DNA of 16,275 nt from 1XD8-76 sp051880335. Its GTDB lineage: Bacteria > Bacillota > Clostridia > Lachnospirales > Lachnospiraceae. Both the position numbers and the translations under genes were made by a program. The stretch is taken from the NCBI GenBank assembly GCA_051880335.1, contig JBJENT010000107.1:1-16275 (forward strand), in the 5' to 3' direction. This document shows, one piece after another, positions 1-7,604 of this stretch (the first letter of the stretch is position 1; the number at the start of each line of letters is the position of its first letter). The notes beneath the pieces are model-generated. The model was not told where the DNA came from. It saw nothing but the letters and a program-made list of their open reading frames with translations, and did no database searches.

Positions 1-905
1 GCGGAGTCCAGTTTCTCCCCTTTTTTGGCCTGATTAATGAAGGTGTCAATGATGCGGATTTTGCTTCCATACTGATTTTCCATCAGATCATAATTGGTGT
101 TCAGTTCCAGCAGCCCGTTTGCGCTGGCCACCTTAGCCTGATAATAACTATCGTCATGGTCTAAGGTATAGGAAATCAGCTGCTGCTCAATATTTCGATC
201 CAGAGTGGCATCCACGAAGGGACTTTGGAAGGTGTAGGCAGTGGAAACATCAATCCCGATCAGCAGTCCCAGCTTTTCCTTTTCCGCCTCAAAGCTTCGC
301 ATATCAGATACCAGGGTGGCGCGTAGCGTCTCCAGCTTGGTTTCCATGGCATCCACATCGGCCTGATTGGCCTGCCCTGCGTTCAGCAGTGCTCTGTTTT
401 TCTCCACGGTTCTCTCATAGGAATCAATTCGCTTTTCATAAAATGCAATCCGTTCCTGCAGGACATAGGCCTTGGTATAGCAAAGTGCTACCTCTTCATA
501 GACGCTGTATATACAGTCTGCCAGGCTGTGATTGATCACGTTGATCTGGGATTGCAGTTCCATGGCTTTATAGGTATATTCAAACTCTTCCGACAGATTT
601 GGTTTCTCAGGGAACTTGAAGTTCAAAAGAGGAGACCAGCGAAAGGTTTTTTGATTCTTTTCCTTTAATTTAATGGCCTTCACCGATTGGGTGTATTGCA
701 CCTTTGCCAGTTCCAGCCGGCTTTTCAGCTTGGTATAATCATCGCTCTGGGAAAGTGCCATGCTCTTGGCCGATTCTACAGTCAGCACCTTGTTTGCAGC
801 ATGCACCTTTCTGTAAGGCAGGGAAACTGTCAGCATACTGAAAAGAAGCAGAATAGAAAGTACCCGATATGAAATTTTTCTATGCTGTTTTCCGGTTTGC
901 TTCAT
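1..905 (-). CDS. TolC-like (outer membrane efflux protein fold) secreted coiled-coil protein, 3' end outside window
   Basis: The frame is open from ATG at 905 to the window edge, giving 301 residues without a stop. An AAGGAGAG ribosome binding site lies about 10 bases upstream. Residues 1-36 form a signal peptide: basic n-region, hydrophobic stretch VLSILLLFSML, and a likely cleavage after VHA. The rest is long amphipathic helix. Residues 175-217 (AGQANQADVDAMETKLETLR and following, ending in a LGLLIGI-like segment) match the spacing of the helical hairpin in TolC/OEP family proteins. TolC proteins normally form outer-membrane channels. In a monoderm the protein would instead be an extracytoplasmic coiled-coil component of unknown partner. 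It is the last visible gene of the 6680-to-1 run, 32 bases after the MORN gene. The missing C-terminus should hold the second half of the OEP repeat. Family call from remembered pattern, fairly sure; function unknown. Confidence 0.75.
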   Translation of the reverse strand, partial: MKQTGKQHRKISYRVLSILLLFSMLTVSLPYRKVHAANKVLTVESAKSMALSQSDDYTKLKSRLELAKVQYTQSVKAIKLKEKNQKTFRWSPLLNFKFPEKPNLSEEFEYTYKAMELQSQINVINHSLADCIYSVYEEVALCYTKAYVLQERIAFYEKRIDSYERTVEKNRALLNAGQANQADVDAMETKLETLRATLVSDMRSFEAEKEKLGLLIGIDVSTAYTFQSPFVDATLDRNIEQQLISYTLDHDDSYYQAKVASANGLLELNTNYDLMENQYGSKIRIIDTFINQAKKGEKLDS

Positions 906-937
906 GAAAAGCTTCTCTCCTTTCCCATGTTTTCCAT

Positions 938-2155
938 TTACTGCTCCAGCTGATACAGGAAGAAATCACCGGCACGGTCTGTCGTGAAAAATGTGTAAGT
1001 GATACCATCCGCTTCAAACACATATAAATAAACCAGGGCGTCCTCTGTGTATGAGTCCACGGTCTTTACTTCATCAAAAACCTGACTGGTTTCCATCTGT
1101 ATTTCCACGGGAATCTCCATTCCCTTCTCTTTCAGAATCTGAATGCCCACTGCTTCCGGAAAGGTCACATAACTGTTTCCTTCAAAGACCGGCTGTCCCA
1201 AGACCTCACAGATTTCCTGTATGGTGGTTAATTTCCTGTCTCCGTATGCAAATTCCTTTTTGCCCACATAAATAGAGCCTACTTTATCTTCGGATTCCAT
1301 GCTGTTGTGTTCTGTTGTGGTTGCATAGAAAGCATCAATGTCTTCCAGAAATACTACTGAATCTGTATCTTTCTGATAGAGCAGCATGGTTCCGGTATAA
1401 TACTCTGCAATCTGAGAAGGGGTTTTCTGCAAAAGCTGGGCATATACCAGCTCCCCATGATGGAAGTTTCCATGAAATACTGCCACCTCAGATGGGTTAA
1501 ACAGGGTTCCTTCGCCTTCATATACCCCCTCTGCAAATGCTCCTTCATACTGTTTTGTTCCATTTTCCCTGTAAAGAGTTCCTGCTCCGTTGAAGGCATT
1601 TTTTTGAAACTCGCCTTCATACTTTATCTGCCCAATGGGATAATACAGGGTTCCCTGACCGCTGTATTCGTTTTTCTCAAAATTTCCGGTATATACCAGA
1701 CCACCGGTTTCATCGTATAGACGCCCCTGGCCTGTTACGTATCCCTTTTCCACATTTCCTTCATAAGCCACATACCCTGATTTGGCCTTGATCTTCACAG
1801 GTCCTTCTGTGAACCGCAAAAAGAAAGAATTATAGGAATATACTTTGTCGCCGGTATTCACGCTATCTGCCATATTGGCAATTGGTTTTACCCAGAGAAA
1901 ATAGCACAGGCACAGAATCCCCATGACCACAACCACCGCTCTGGCAAGCCTTCTGCTGACCAGATAGCCCAGCACAGAATAGTAATCGTTCTTATCCCGT
2001 GGCTTAACCTGAAAAACGCTGGTTAATGCGACCCGGATCCTGGTTAAAATTTTTGACCTTATGAAACTCCAGCTTGTCCAGTACTTAAGTTTTGTCCATA
2101 TCGGTGTGATACGGGCTTTCAGGGTACTGAGCAGTACCGACAAAAGATTATTCAT
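938..2155 (-). CDS. Membrane-anchored MORN-repeat protein
   Basis: The 405-residue protein has a very basic N-terminal segment (about 1-70, many K/R) and one transmembrane helix at about 71-89 (ARAVVVVMGILCLCYFLWV). A short linker follows, then about five MORN repeats at residues 131-235, seen as the recurring pattern YEGxFxxGxxxGxGTLY. The C-terminal 170 residues are a mixed domain I do not recognise. The positive-inside rule puts the basic head in the cytoplasm and the MORN array and C-terminal domain outside. MORN repeats make elongated beta-meander surfaces used for protein or membrane binding, so a scaffold role is plausible. The start ATG has GGAGAG 8 bases upstream. The gene lies 31 bases after the cyclase-like gene and 32 bases before the TolC-like gene, consistent with one transcript. 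No catalytic residues are visible. Confidence 0.88.
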   Translation of the reverse strand: MNNLLSVLLSTLKARITPIWTKLKYWTSWSFIRSKILTRIRVALTSVFQVKPRDKNDYYSVLGYLVSRRLARAVVVVMGILCLCYFLWVKPIANMADSVNTGDKVYSYNSFFLRFTEGPVKIKAKSGYVAYEGNVEKGYVTGQGRLYDETGGLVYTGNFEKNEYSGQGTLYYPIGQIKYEGEFQKNAFNGAGTLYRENGTKQYEGAFAEGVYEGEGTLFNPSEVAVFHGNFHHGELVYAQLLQKTPSQIAEYYTGTMLLYQKDTDSVVFLEDIDAFYATTTEHNSMESEDKVGSIYVGKKEFAYGDRKLTTIQEICEVLGQPVFEGNSYVTFPEAVGIQILKEKGMEIPVEIQMETSQVFDEVKTVDSYTEDALVYLYVFEADGITYTFFTTDRAGDFFLYQLEQ

Positions 2156-2186
2156 GCGTTGTTCTCTCCATTACTTAACCGCTGCA

Positions 2187-3890
2187 TCAGTCTGAAAAAA
2201 GAGCTCCGGAAACATTCTTTCCATGCTCTGCATCCAGACACTTTTCACAAAGGAACAGATACCATTTTGCCACCTCATCATCGGGACTTTCCTTTAACAC
2301 TTCTGTGAAAAGGTTTCTTCCCAGATAATAATCTTCCTGATAAAAAAGGTTCAGCGCCTGTTCAAATTTTTCCTTTGTATGGATTCTTCTTTGTCTCTCT
2401 CCTGCCGGGCAGGCATCCAGGATTTCGTAAACCTTAAAGGCCAGCCCCTCTGAATCAAGATAACCTATGTATCTGGCAGAGGTTTCTGTTTTGATCAGCT
2501 CATATACCGAATCGGTTACCGCCATACGGATTCCTGCCATCCGGAAACGCTCTACGTATTTTTCCAGCATTTTCATTTCCCGGGAGATCAGATAGGTGAG
2601 TGCCTGCTGATCATTTCCGGCGATTCCATAGATCAGTGCTGTTCTATGCAGCAGAACAAAAAACTGTTCCTTCTTTTCCTTTTCCCAGTTCATCACAACA
2701 TCGATGCCAAACTGCAGTGCTTTCTTTGTTTCTTCCTGAAACAAAAGCTGAAGGGATGTGAGATCACTGTTGCCTGAAAGAAGGATGCCTCCGTATTCCT
2801 GCTGTTTTTCTCCCAGTGCTTCCATCTCCAGGTTCACCTTTCTCAGATATTCCCGTTCTCCCATCGCCTTGTGCTGTGGACAGGCCACAAAAGCAAGGGT
2901 TCCGGTAACGTGGGCACTGTCACTGGCATCCACCTCCAGAATGGAATTTTTCCCGAAAATCTTTTCAATCTGTTTTGGAGCAAAACGGTAATATCCCTGC
3001 AAAACACGATACTGTCTGTAACTGGTTCTGGCCACGTCAGAAAGAATCTGCCGGAGACTGTTTTTGAAGCTTCTTATTTCATTACTCTCCAGCCAGGAAG
3101 GGTCTCTTTCCTGTTCCAGAAAGGTCCAGTCCTCTTTTCCCTCTGCCATACCAACCAGATGTTTTCTGAGTTTGTGAAAGGGTCTTTGCTGCAGCCAGAT
3201 GATCAGCCCCAGAAGCAGAGTTGCTGCCAGGGTAAAACCTGCACCATACGTTACATATTTCTTCTGCATCTGCTGCATCAGATCCTGAAGAGGTGCCAGA
3301 GAGACCTCTGTCAGATAGACATATCTGGGGGCGATCAGCCCTGTTCCTCCATAGACCATGACTGCAGTATTCAGATCTGTTTTTTCACAGATGACTGTAC
3401 CAAGACGTATCGCCTGTTCCCCCTGTTTTTGTATATAGTCCAGGCATTCCTCCTGTGACAGGCTTTCCTCCGTCGCCTGACGAAACAGCTTTACAGAATA
3501 ATTTTCTTCTGCTGTTCTTTCGCATACTGCAAAGGACAAATAGGCGGCCGGCTGCTGTGTTGTCCCTGTTTCGGGAAGTGCCTCGGATAACAGAACGTCC
3601 ATATCATTGCCTATGGCCTGCCAAAGCATCCCTGCATCTTCAGAAATACCGGTTTCCAGCTCCCTTGCATAATCCCGTACCTCATCCAGACCGGCTGAGC
3701 AAAGAGAAAAATACTGTTCCAACGCAAACTCCTGTGCTTCTTTCATGCCCCAAAAGGAGGCCAGGGTCACAAACAGGATCAGCAGAAATTCCAGAGCTGC
3801 AAACCTTTGTAATGCCTGGGATCGGCTAAGAAACATCATCAGCAAGGCTATCAGTATTATTACAAGTCCGGCAAATAACAATTGCATCAT
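2187..3890 (-). CDS. Membrane protein with degenerate class III adenylate/guanylate cyclase-like domain and TPR-like tail
   Basis: The 567-residue protein has hydrophobic helices at about 2-21, 31-48 and 214-232. Residues 50-210 form a presumably extracytoplasmic sensor-like region, and a linker covers 235-300. From residue 302 the text RFAPKQIEKIFGKNSILEV strongly resembles the RF(V/A)P...LGK.SI.DV lead-in that precedes many bacterial class III cyclase domains. The cyclase-like domain spans about 325-490. The first metal-binding Asp, expected in a FADIRGFT-like motif, is replaced (LAFVACPQHK at 332-341). The purine-selecting Lys position is Ser (GGILLSGNSD at 367-376, second Asp kept), and the VNxAxR motif is not recognisable. 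Residues 505-552 resemble the TPR that often follows such domains. I infer a pseudo-cyclase that binds or scaffolds but does not make cAMP. Start ATG has AGAGGA upstream and sits 11 bases after the kinase-like gene. Confidence 0.8.
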   Translation of the reverse strand: MMQLLFAGLVIILIALLMMFLSRSQALQRFAALEFLLILFVTLASFWGMKEAQEFALEQYFSLCSAGLDEVRDYARELETGISEDAGMLWQAIGNDMDVLLSEALPETGTTQQPAAYLSFAVCERTAEENYSVKLFRQATEESLSQEECLDYIQKQGEQAIRLGTVICEKTDLNTAVMVYGGTGLIAPRYVYLTEVSLAPLQDLMQQMQKKYVTYGAGFTLAATLLLGLIIWLQQRPFHKLRKHLVGMAEGKEDWTFLEQERDPSWLESNEIRSFKNSLRQILSDVARTSYRQYRVLQGYYRFAPKQIEKIFGKNSILEVDASDSAHVTGTLAFVACPQHKAMGEREYLRKVNLEMEALGEKQQEYGGILLSGNSDLTSLQLLFQEETKKALQFGIDVVMNWEKEKKEQFFVLLHRTALIYGIAGNDQQALTYLISREMKMLEKYVERFRMAGIRMAVTDSVYELIKTETSARYIGYLDSEGLAFKVYEILDACPAGERQRRIHTKEKFEQALNLFYQEDYYLGRNLFTEVLKESPDDEVAKWYLFLCEKCLDAEHGKNVSGALFSD

Positions 3891-3901
3891 TTTTCATTCC
3901 T

Positions 3902-4744
3902 CTATTTCGTCAAAGATTCTGTTCCAATGTGTTTGAATGAATTGGTAAAAAATCGTAAAAATGGATTCTCTCCCCATATCAGATCTGATAGAAACATAAT
4001 CGCCACCGTGATCATCAAAATCACGGTCAGGTAAAACAGCACCCTGAATATGGCGGTCTGATTCTGATGCAGATAATCCTTTATTCTCTTCAGAATCCCT
4101 CTTTTTTCGATGCTGGTCTGGGAAAGTCTGATATCTTTATATAATTCCCTGAAATCCCGGTAGGCCTGTTTGGGAATTTTCTTCAGTAAAAGCTGATAAC
4201 TGACATTTTTTCTGGAACCCTTTTTCTGTAACAGTTCTGCCAGAATGGCTGCACACTGCATGGCACATTCCTTTTGCCCACTGCTCTCATCCAGCTGTGA
4301 TAAATCCATGCAATAGCCCAGCACAATGCTGTTATCCTTTAACAGATTGATCTGTCCCTGCTTTAAAACCAGTTCCAAAAGGGGATATGGCAGCGTGGAT
4401 GTCATACACTGTAATACCAGACTCAGACAAATACTTTCGCAGACAGACAGGGAAAAGGCTTTTGCCATATAAAAATCTTTCAGTTTCCGTTCTTTCACAT
4501 AAGGGAACACCATACAGAGGCTGTCACTGCTGCTGAACATATCAATACAACAGTCCACCTCTCTGCCTGTCTGCTGCATGATGCGAAGCAGGCTCTGGGC
4601 TGTTTTGTGGTCTTTCACTACCAGAAGTGTGTAGTAGTTTCCACCCTCACCGGACACCTCTTCACAAATCATGACATCATTCACTTTTCCCTGAAATACA
4701 TCCATGACGCTGCGGAGTGTCATGCGCTTAGAACGATATATCAT
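3902..4744 (-). CDS. Single-pass membrane protein with degenerate protein-kinase-like cytoplasmic domain
   Basis: The 280-residue protein is soluble up to residue 230, then has one transmembrane helix at about 232-253 (IFRVLFYLTVILMITVAIMF) and a short outer tail. I recognise no family with certainty. The order of elements suggests a worn-out kinase fold: a strand with lysine at YYTLLVVKDHKTA (38-50), a hinge-like MVFPYVKERKLKDFY (78-92), and LKQGQINLLKDNSIVLGYC (127-145), where a kinase would have its catalytic loop and DFG region. The HRD and DFG aspartates are not present. Pseudokinase domains tethered by one helix are known in secretion machines, for example EssB of type VII secretion, so a structural or docking role is plausible. 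The ATG has GAGGGAG about 6 bases upstream and follows the 16-bp tandem repeat. CDS call strong; fold call tentative. Confidence 0.75.
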   Translation of the reverse strand: MIYRSKRMTLRSVMDVFQGKVNDVMICEEVSGEGGNYYTLLVVKDHKTAQSLLRIMQQTGREVDCCIDMFSSSDSLCMVFPYVKERKLKDFYMAKAFSLSVCESICLSLVLQCMTSTLPYPLLELVLKQGQINLLKDNSIVLGYCMDLSQLDESSGQKECAMQCAAILAELLQKKGSRKNVSYQLLLKKIPKQAYRDFRELYKDIRLSQTSIEKRGILKRIKDYLHQNQTAIFRVLFYLTVILMITVAIMFLSDLIWGENPFLRFFTNSFKHIGTESLTK

Positions 4745-4760
4745 AGATACTCCCTCTTAC

Positions 4761-4888
4761 TTCTCAACCTGCCTGCTTCTTATACTGCCTGCTTCTTATA
4801 CTGCCTGTTTCTTATACTACCTGTTTCTCATTCTGCCTACTTCTCATTCTGCCTACTTCTCATTCTGCCTACTTCTCATCCTGCTGAG
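4761..4888. repeat. 16-bp tandem repeat (eight units) across the end of the 603-residue gene
   Basis: Eight consecutive 16-bp units fill this stretch. On the + strand units 5, 6 and 7 are identical (ttctcattctgcctac), units 2 and 3 differ from each other at one base, and units 1, 4 and 8 are diverged. The first unit in transcription order (4873-4888) and part of the next encode the last residues of the 603-residue protein. The TAG stop at 4869-4871 lies inside unit 7. The remaining copies fill the gap before the kinase-like gene and end about 17 bases before its start codon. The unit is not a multiple of three, but because the stop is in the second unit read, copy-number change downstream would alter only the intergenic spacing. 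Confidence 0.93.
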
Positions 4889-6680
4889 TCTCGGATACTT
4901 TCTTCTTTACAATGGCATAAGCATAGGTACAAATGAGTGGCTTGTCTGTGCAGTAAATCCGAATCTCGTATACCCCTTCTTTTGCAGGAGCTGTGTAGAT
5001 ACCGTCTGCTGTGATCTCACCACTTCCCGGCTCTGTCAGTTCATAGGAAACAGAGCAGGCTTTCATATTGTTATATTTCACCTGGAAGAAATAGTTCTCC
5101 TTGGTTCCCATGACGATGGTCGGAGTCACTGCTGCGATACTGCGGTTTCCTACTTCTTCAAATTCTTCCTGTAAATCATCCTCTGCATAGCGGATGGCTA
5201 CCCAGCGGTAGGTAAGCACCAGCTGTTTCACATCCTGCAGCAGTCTGATGGCTACCACAAAGCTGCCCTTATCATTTAATACTTTGACTGCAGTTTCTGC
5301 GGAAACGCCGGCTTTATTTTCATCAAACAGGGAAGGATCTCCGTAAACAGTGGTTTTGGTATTTTTTCCTAAAACCCGGTCTTCTTCCAGTGCTTCATAT
5401 CCAACCTCCACATAGACATTCCCTTTGCCCAGTCCATGCATGATCTCACCGGAATAGCAGATATCTCCACGTCTTGCGTTTTCCCCAAGCGGGATTTCCA
5501 CAATGCCTGTCTCCATTCTTACTTTACCGTAATCCAGTCCCGGATTTTCTGTTTCCCTCTGCAAAATCCCCGGAAGCTGTCTGTCCTGAGCCTGATAAAA
5601 CGGAAGTTTTTTCCTATAGTAATCCGCATATTCCTGACGAAGGCCTGCATCCCGCATGGTCTGCACATACTCTTTCACAGACTTCTCTTCCACTGTCTCG
5701 ATCAAATATGCCGATTCTGTGCGAACCAGTTTCAAATCTGCCAGTCGGATACAGTCAGACAGTCCGTTCATACTGCGGAATTCCAGACTTGTTTTTCCGG
5801 CTTCTCTTGCCACCAGTTCTGCGGGCTTTTCATCCACGATATTGATCTTCCAATTGGAGTTTCCACCTGTGGATACCTCCACACCATTTATCATCACTCT
5901 GGTAGTTCCGGACTTCTGCATGATGCCGGTATCCTGAAGTTCTTCCGCCTGTGCCAGAAGCCAGTATTCCTTCACCAGCTTCTTTCCCTGCTCCAGTGTC
6001 ACATTTTCCAGCAAAATATGTAATTCCGGTTCCCCCTGGTCAGTTCCCAGGGCAGGGGTCTGAAATACAGATTCATAATACAGGGTTGCTTTTTCCTGAC
6101 TGAGCTTTTCTGCTTCCACTTCCACCTTTACATAATGTCCGGCACAGATATTTGCCGGTATCCGGAACCCGATCCGGTAATCTCTGTTCTCAAACAGTAC
6201 TCCACCGGTTAAAAATTCTGTTTCCATGGCAAATGGGAGAGTGATATCCTCTGTATCCTGAAGGAACAGCTCATAGGTTTCCTGAATACGGTTATGCTCA
6301 TATTCCTTTTGCCCTTCCTGATGGTTTACTGAGTAAACCGGCTGGTTTTCTTCCTCTGCATAGCGAATACAAAGACTTGCCTGATTGGTGCGTAGATTCT
6401 CAAAGCCCTCAATGGTGGAAAGTTTTTTCACTACGGAATTTTCCACAACGATTTCTCTTCCTGTGGCATCCAGGGCAACCCCGCTTTCTACCATAATGGA
6501 CAGATCGTCCAGGCTGATCACATTAAGCCCACATACGATTCCGCTGCCGCTGATCATCTGATTCACAAATCTGCGCTTATTATTCATGTACTGCTGCTCT
6601 GCTTCAAAATCTGCAGAGGTCAGCATTTTTCCCTTATAATATCTGTTTCTGTTAAATGGGAATAGTTCGTTGTTTTTCAC
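4869..6680 (-). CDS. Contractile-injection/phage-tail-associated-like protein with C-terminal Ig-like domain
   Basis: The 603-residue protein starts with GTG at 6680, with GGGGAG at 6 bases; the next in-frame ATG would remove the N-terminal motif. It has no signal peptide or transmembrane helix. Residues 8-60 carry PFNRNRYYKGKMLTSADFEA, then EQQYMNNKRRFVNQ, then GSGIVCGLNV. This pattern (aromatic-aromatic-K/R-G-K/R-x-L, DFxxEQxY, RRxxN, GxGxVxGLxV) I recall from proteins beside baseplate genes in eCIS and phage-tail-like loci; that recollection is not verified here. The middle is beta-rich with an assertive helical patch at about 335-370. Residues 515-590 look like a bacterial Ig-like domain (ITADGIYTAPAKEGVYEIRI). 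A role at the baseplate, spike or target-contact end of an injection device is inferred. It heads the five-gene run and has its own promoter. The last codons lie in a 16-bp tandem repeat. Confidence 0.8.
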   Translation of the reverse strand: MKNNELFPFNRNRYYKGKMLTSADFEAEQQYMNNKRRFVNQMISGSGIVCGLNVISLDDLSIMVESGVALDATGREIVVENSVVKKLSTIEGFENLRTNQASLCIRYAEEENQPVYSVNHQEGQKEYEHNRIQETYELFLQDTEDITLPFAMETEFLTGGVLFENRDYRIGFRIPANICAGHYVKVEVEAEKLSQEKATLYYESVFQTPALGTDQGEPELHILLENVTLEQGKKLVKEYWLLAQAEELQDTGIMQKSGTTRVMINGVEVSTGGNSNWKINIVDEKPAELVAREAGKTSLEFRSMNGLSDCIRLADLKLVRTESAYLIETVEEKSVKEYVQTMRDAGLRQEYADYYRKKLPFYQAQDRQLPGILQRETENPGLDYGKVRMETGIVEIPLGENARRGDICYSGEIMHGLGKGNVYVEVGYEALEEDRVLGKNTKTTVYGDPSLFDENKAGVSAETAVKVLNDKGSFVVAIRLLQDVKQLVLTYRWVAIRYAEDDLQEEFEEVGNRSIAAVTPTIVMGTKENYFFQVKYNNMKACSVSYELTEPGSGEITADGIYTAPAKEGVYEIRIYCTDKPLICTYAYAIVKKKVSETQQDEK

Positions 6681-6728
6681 TGGTATCTCCCCGCCCTCTC
6701 CTAAAATTCTATAATCCTTGTTACACGT

Positions 6729-6784
6729 TCGAAAAAATCGACTTTTTTCCTACTAAAATTTTACCATATTTCTTTTTTTGTAAA
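6729..6784 (-). promoter_or_regulatory. Promoter of the 603-residue gene with TCGA-flanked downstream site
   Basis: On the minus strand a -35-like TTTACA (6784-6779) is followed after 15 bases by TAAAAT (6763-6758), preceded by TGG, which forms an extended -10. The short spacer is compensated by the TGn element. About 17 bases downstream lies TCGAAAAAATCGA (6729-6741 on the + strand), two TCGA blocks around an A tract, which could be an operator. The start GTG is about 80 bases below the -10. No terminator hairpin follows the histidine kinase gene, so read-through from the regulator promoter also remains possible. Confidence 0.55.
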
Positions 6785-6795
6785 TTAAAGAAACA

Positions 6796-7596
6796 TTAAA
6801 GATTCCCATGCCGGCTCCTGGGAAATGACGTATAGATTCCCATACCGTTCCCCGGACTGGTTTTGACAGTAAGGCTGCCTCCATGCTTTTCTACCATCTG
6901 CCCAAACAGGTACATCCCTATCCCGTGACCTGCTGTCCTTTTATTGGAACCCTGATAGCTTAATTCTGTCATGTGCAATGCTTCCTCCGGATTCATGCCC
7001 TCACCATCATCACGGTAAACGATCAGAATCTCTTTATCCGTTTCTTCCACTGTGATCACGATACTTCCCTGACGGTTCATATAACGGATGGAATTTTCCA
7101 CCAAATTAAAAAAACCACGCATCAGAGAAATCCGGTTGCCGTAGAACATCACTTTGTTTTTACTGCTGTTCACCGCAATTTCGATTCCTGCTTTGCGTGT
7201 CATGGTTTTCACATATTCTGCCACTGTGCTGATACATTCCAGGAGATCAAATTCCTCCATTCGTTCAAACGCGTCCTCCGGTTCATCATCCAGCAGAACT
7301 TTGGTAAGCGTAACCAGATACTCAATGTTGCTGCATATTTTGCGGATGCAGTCCAGTTCCTCTTCCCTGCTGGAAAAACCGTCATTCAGAAGCAGTTCAC
7401 CATAACCGGAAATCACTGCAAGGGGCATACGCACATTATGTGCCATCATCCGCTTAAACTGGGTCACGTCCTCAGAAAGCTTTTTTACTTCCTGCTCTTT
7501 TTCCTCTGCTTTTCTGCGTTCTTCTTCTCCCCTCTTTTCCAGCTCCAGCATTTTTTCCTTTTGCTGGAAATAGAACCCTCCGATCCTTTTTTTCAT
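6796..7596 (-). CDS. Soluble two-component sensor histidine kinase
   Basis: The 266-residue protein has no transmembrane helix. Residues 10-48 are a strongly charged coiled coil. The HisKA domain has its phosphorylated His at 53 in MAHNVRMPLAVISGYGELL. The His is followed by Asn rather than the usual Glu/Asp, a variant also seen in other kinases. The ATPase domain is complete: N box NLVENSIRYMN (164-174), G1 DDGEG (196-200), and G2 GHGIGM (223-228). It should autophosphorylate and pass phosphate to the response regulator encoded just before it. The ATG follows an AGGAGGG site that overlaps the stop of the regulator gene (8-base gap), so the two are translationally linked. With no membrane domain of its own, the signal must be cytoplasmic or delivered by a partner; the membrane cyclase-like and kinase-like proteins downstream are candidates, which is inference. 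Confidence 0.93.
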   Translation of the reverse strand: MKKRIGGFYFQQKEKMLELEKRGEEERRKAEEKEQEVKKLSEDVTQFKRMMAHNVRMPLAVISGYGELLLNDGFSSREEELDCIRKICSNIEYLVTLTKVLLDDEPEDAFERMEEFDLLECISTVAEYVKTMTRKAGIEIAVNSSKNKVMFYGNRISLMRGFFNLVENSIRYMNRQGSIVITVEETDKEILIVYRDDGEGMNPEEALHMTELSYQGSNKRTAGHGIGMYLFGQMVEKHGGSLTVKTSPGNGMGIYTSFPRSRHGNL

Positions 7597-7604
7597 AAGC
7601 CCTC

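Noticed and set aside
1354..1620. 88-codon minus strand frame inside the MORN gene
   Set aside because: Different frame of the same strand within a gene with clear MORN repeats; it is a by-product of the repeats.
4761..4888. CRISPR array
   Set aside because: Units are 16 bp and directly adjacent with no spacers, and no cas gene is present.
4607..5174. Two + strand frames with repeated Y-x-A-C-F-L-like units across the repeat
   Set aside because: They arise from translating the 16-bp repeat in the wrong direction and overlap well-supported minus strand genes.
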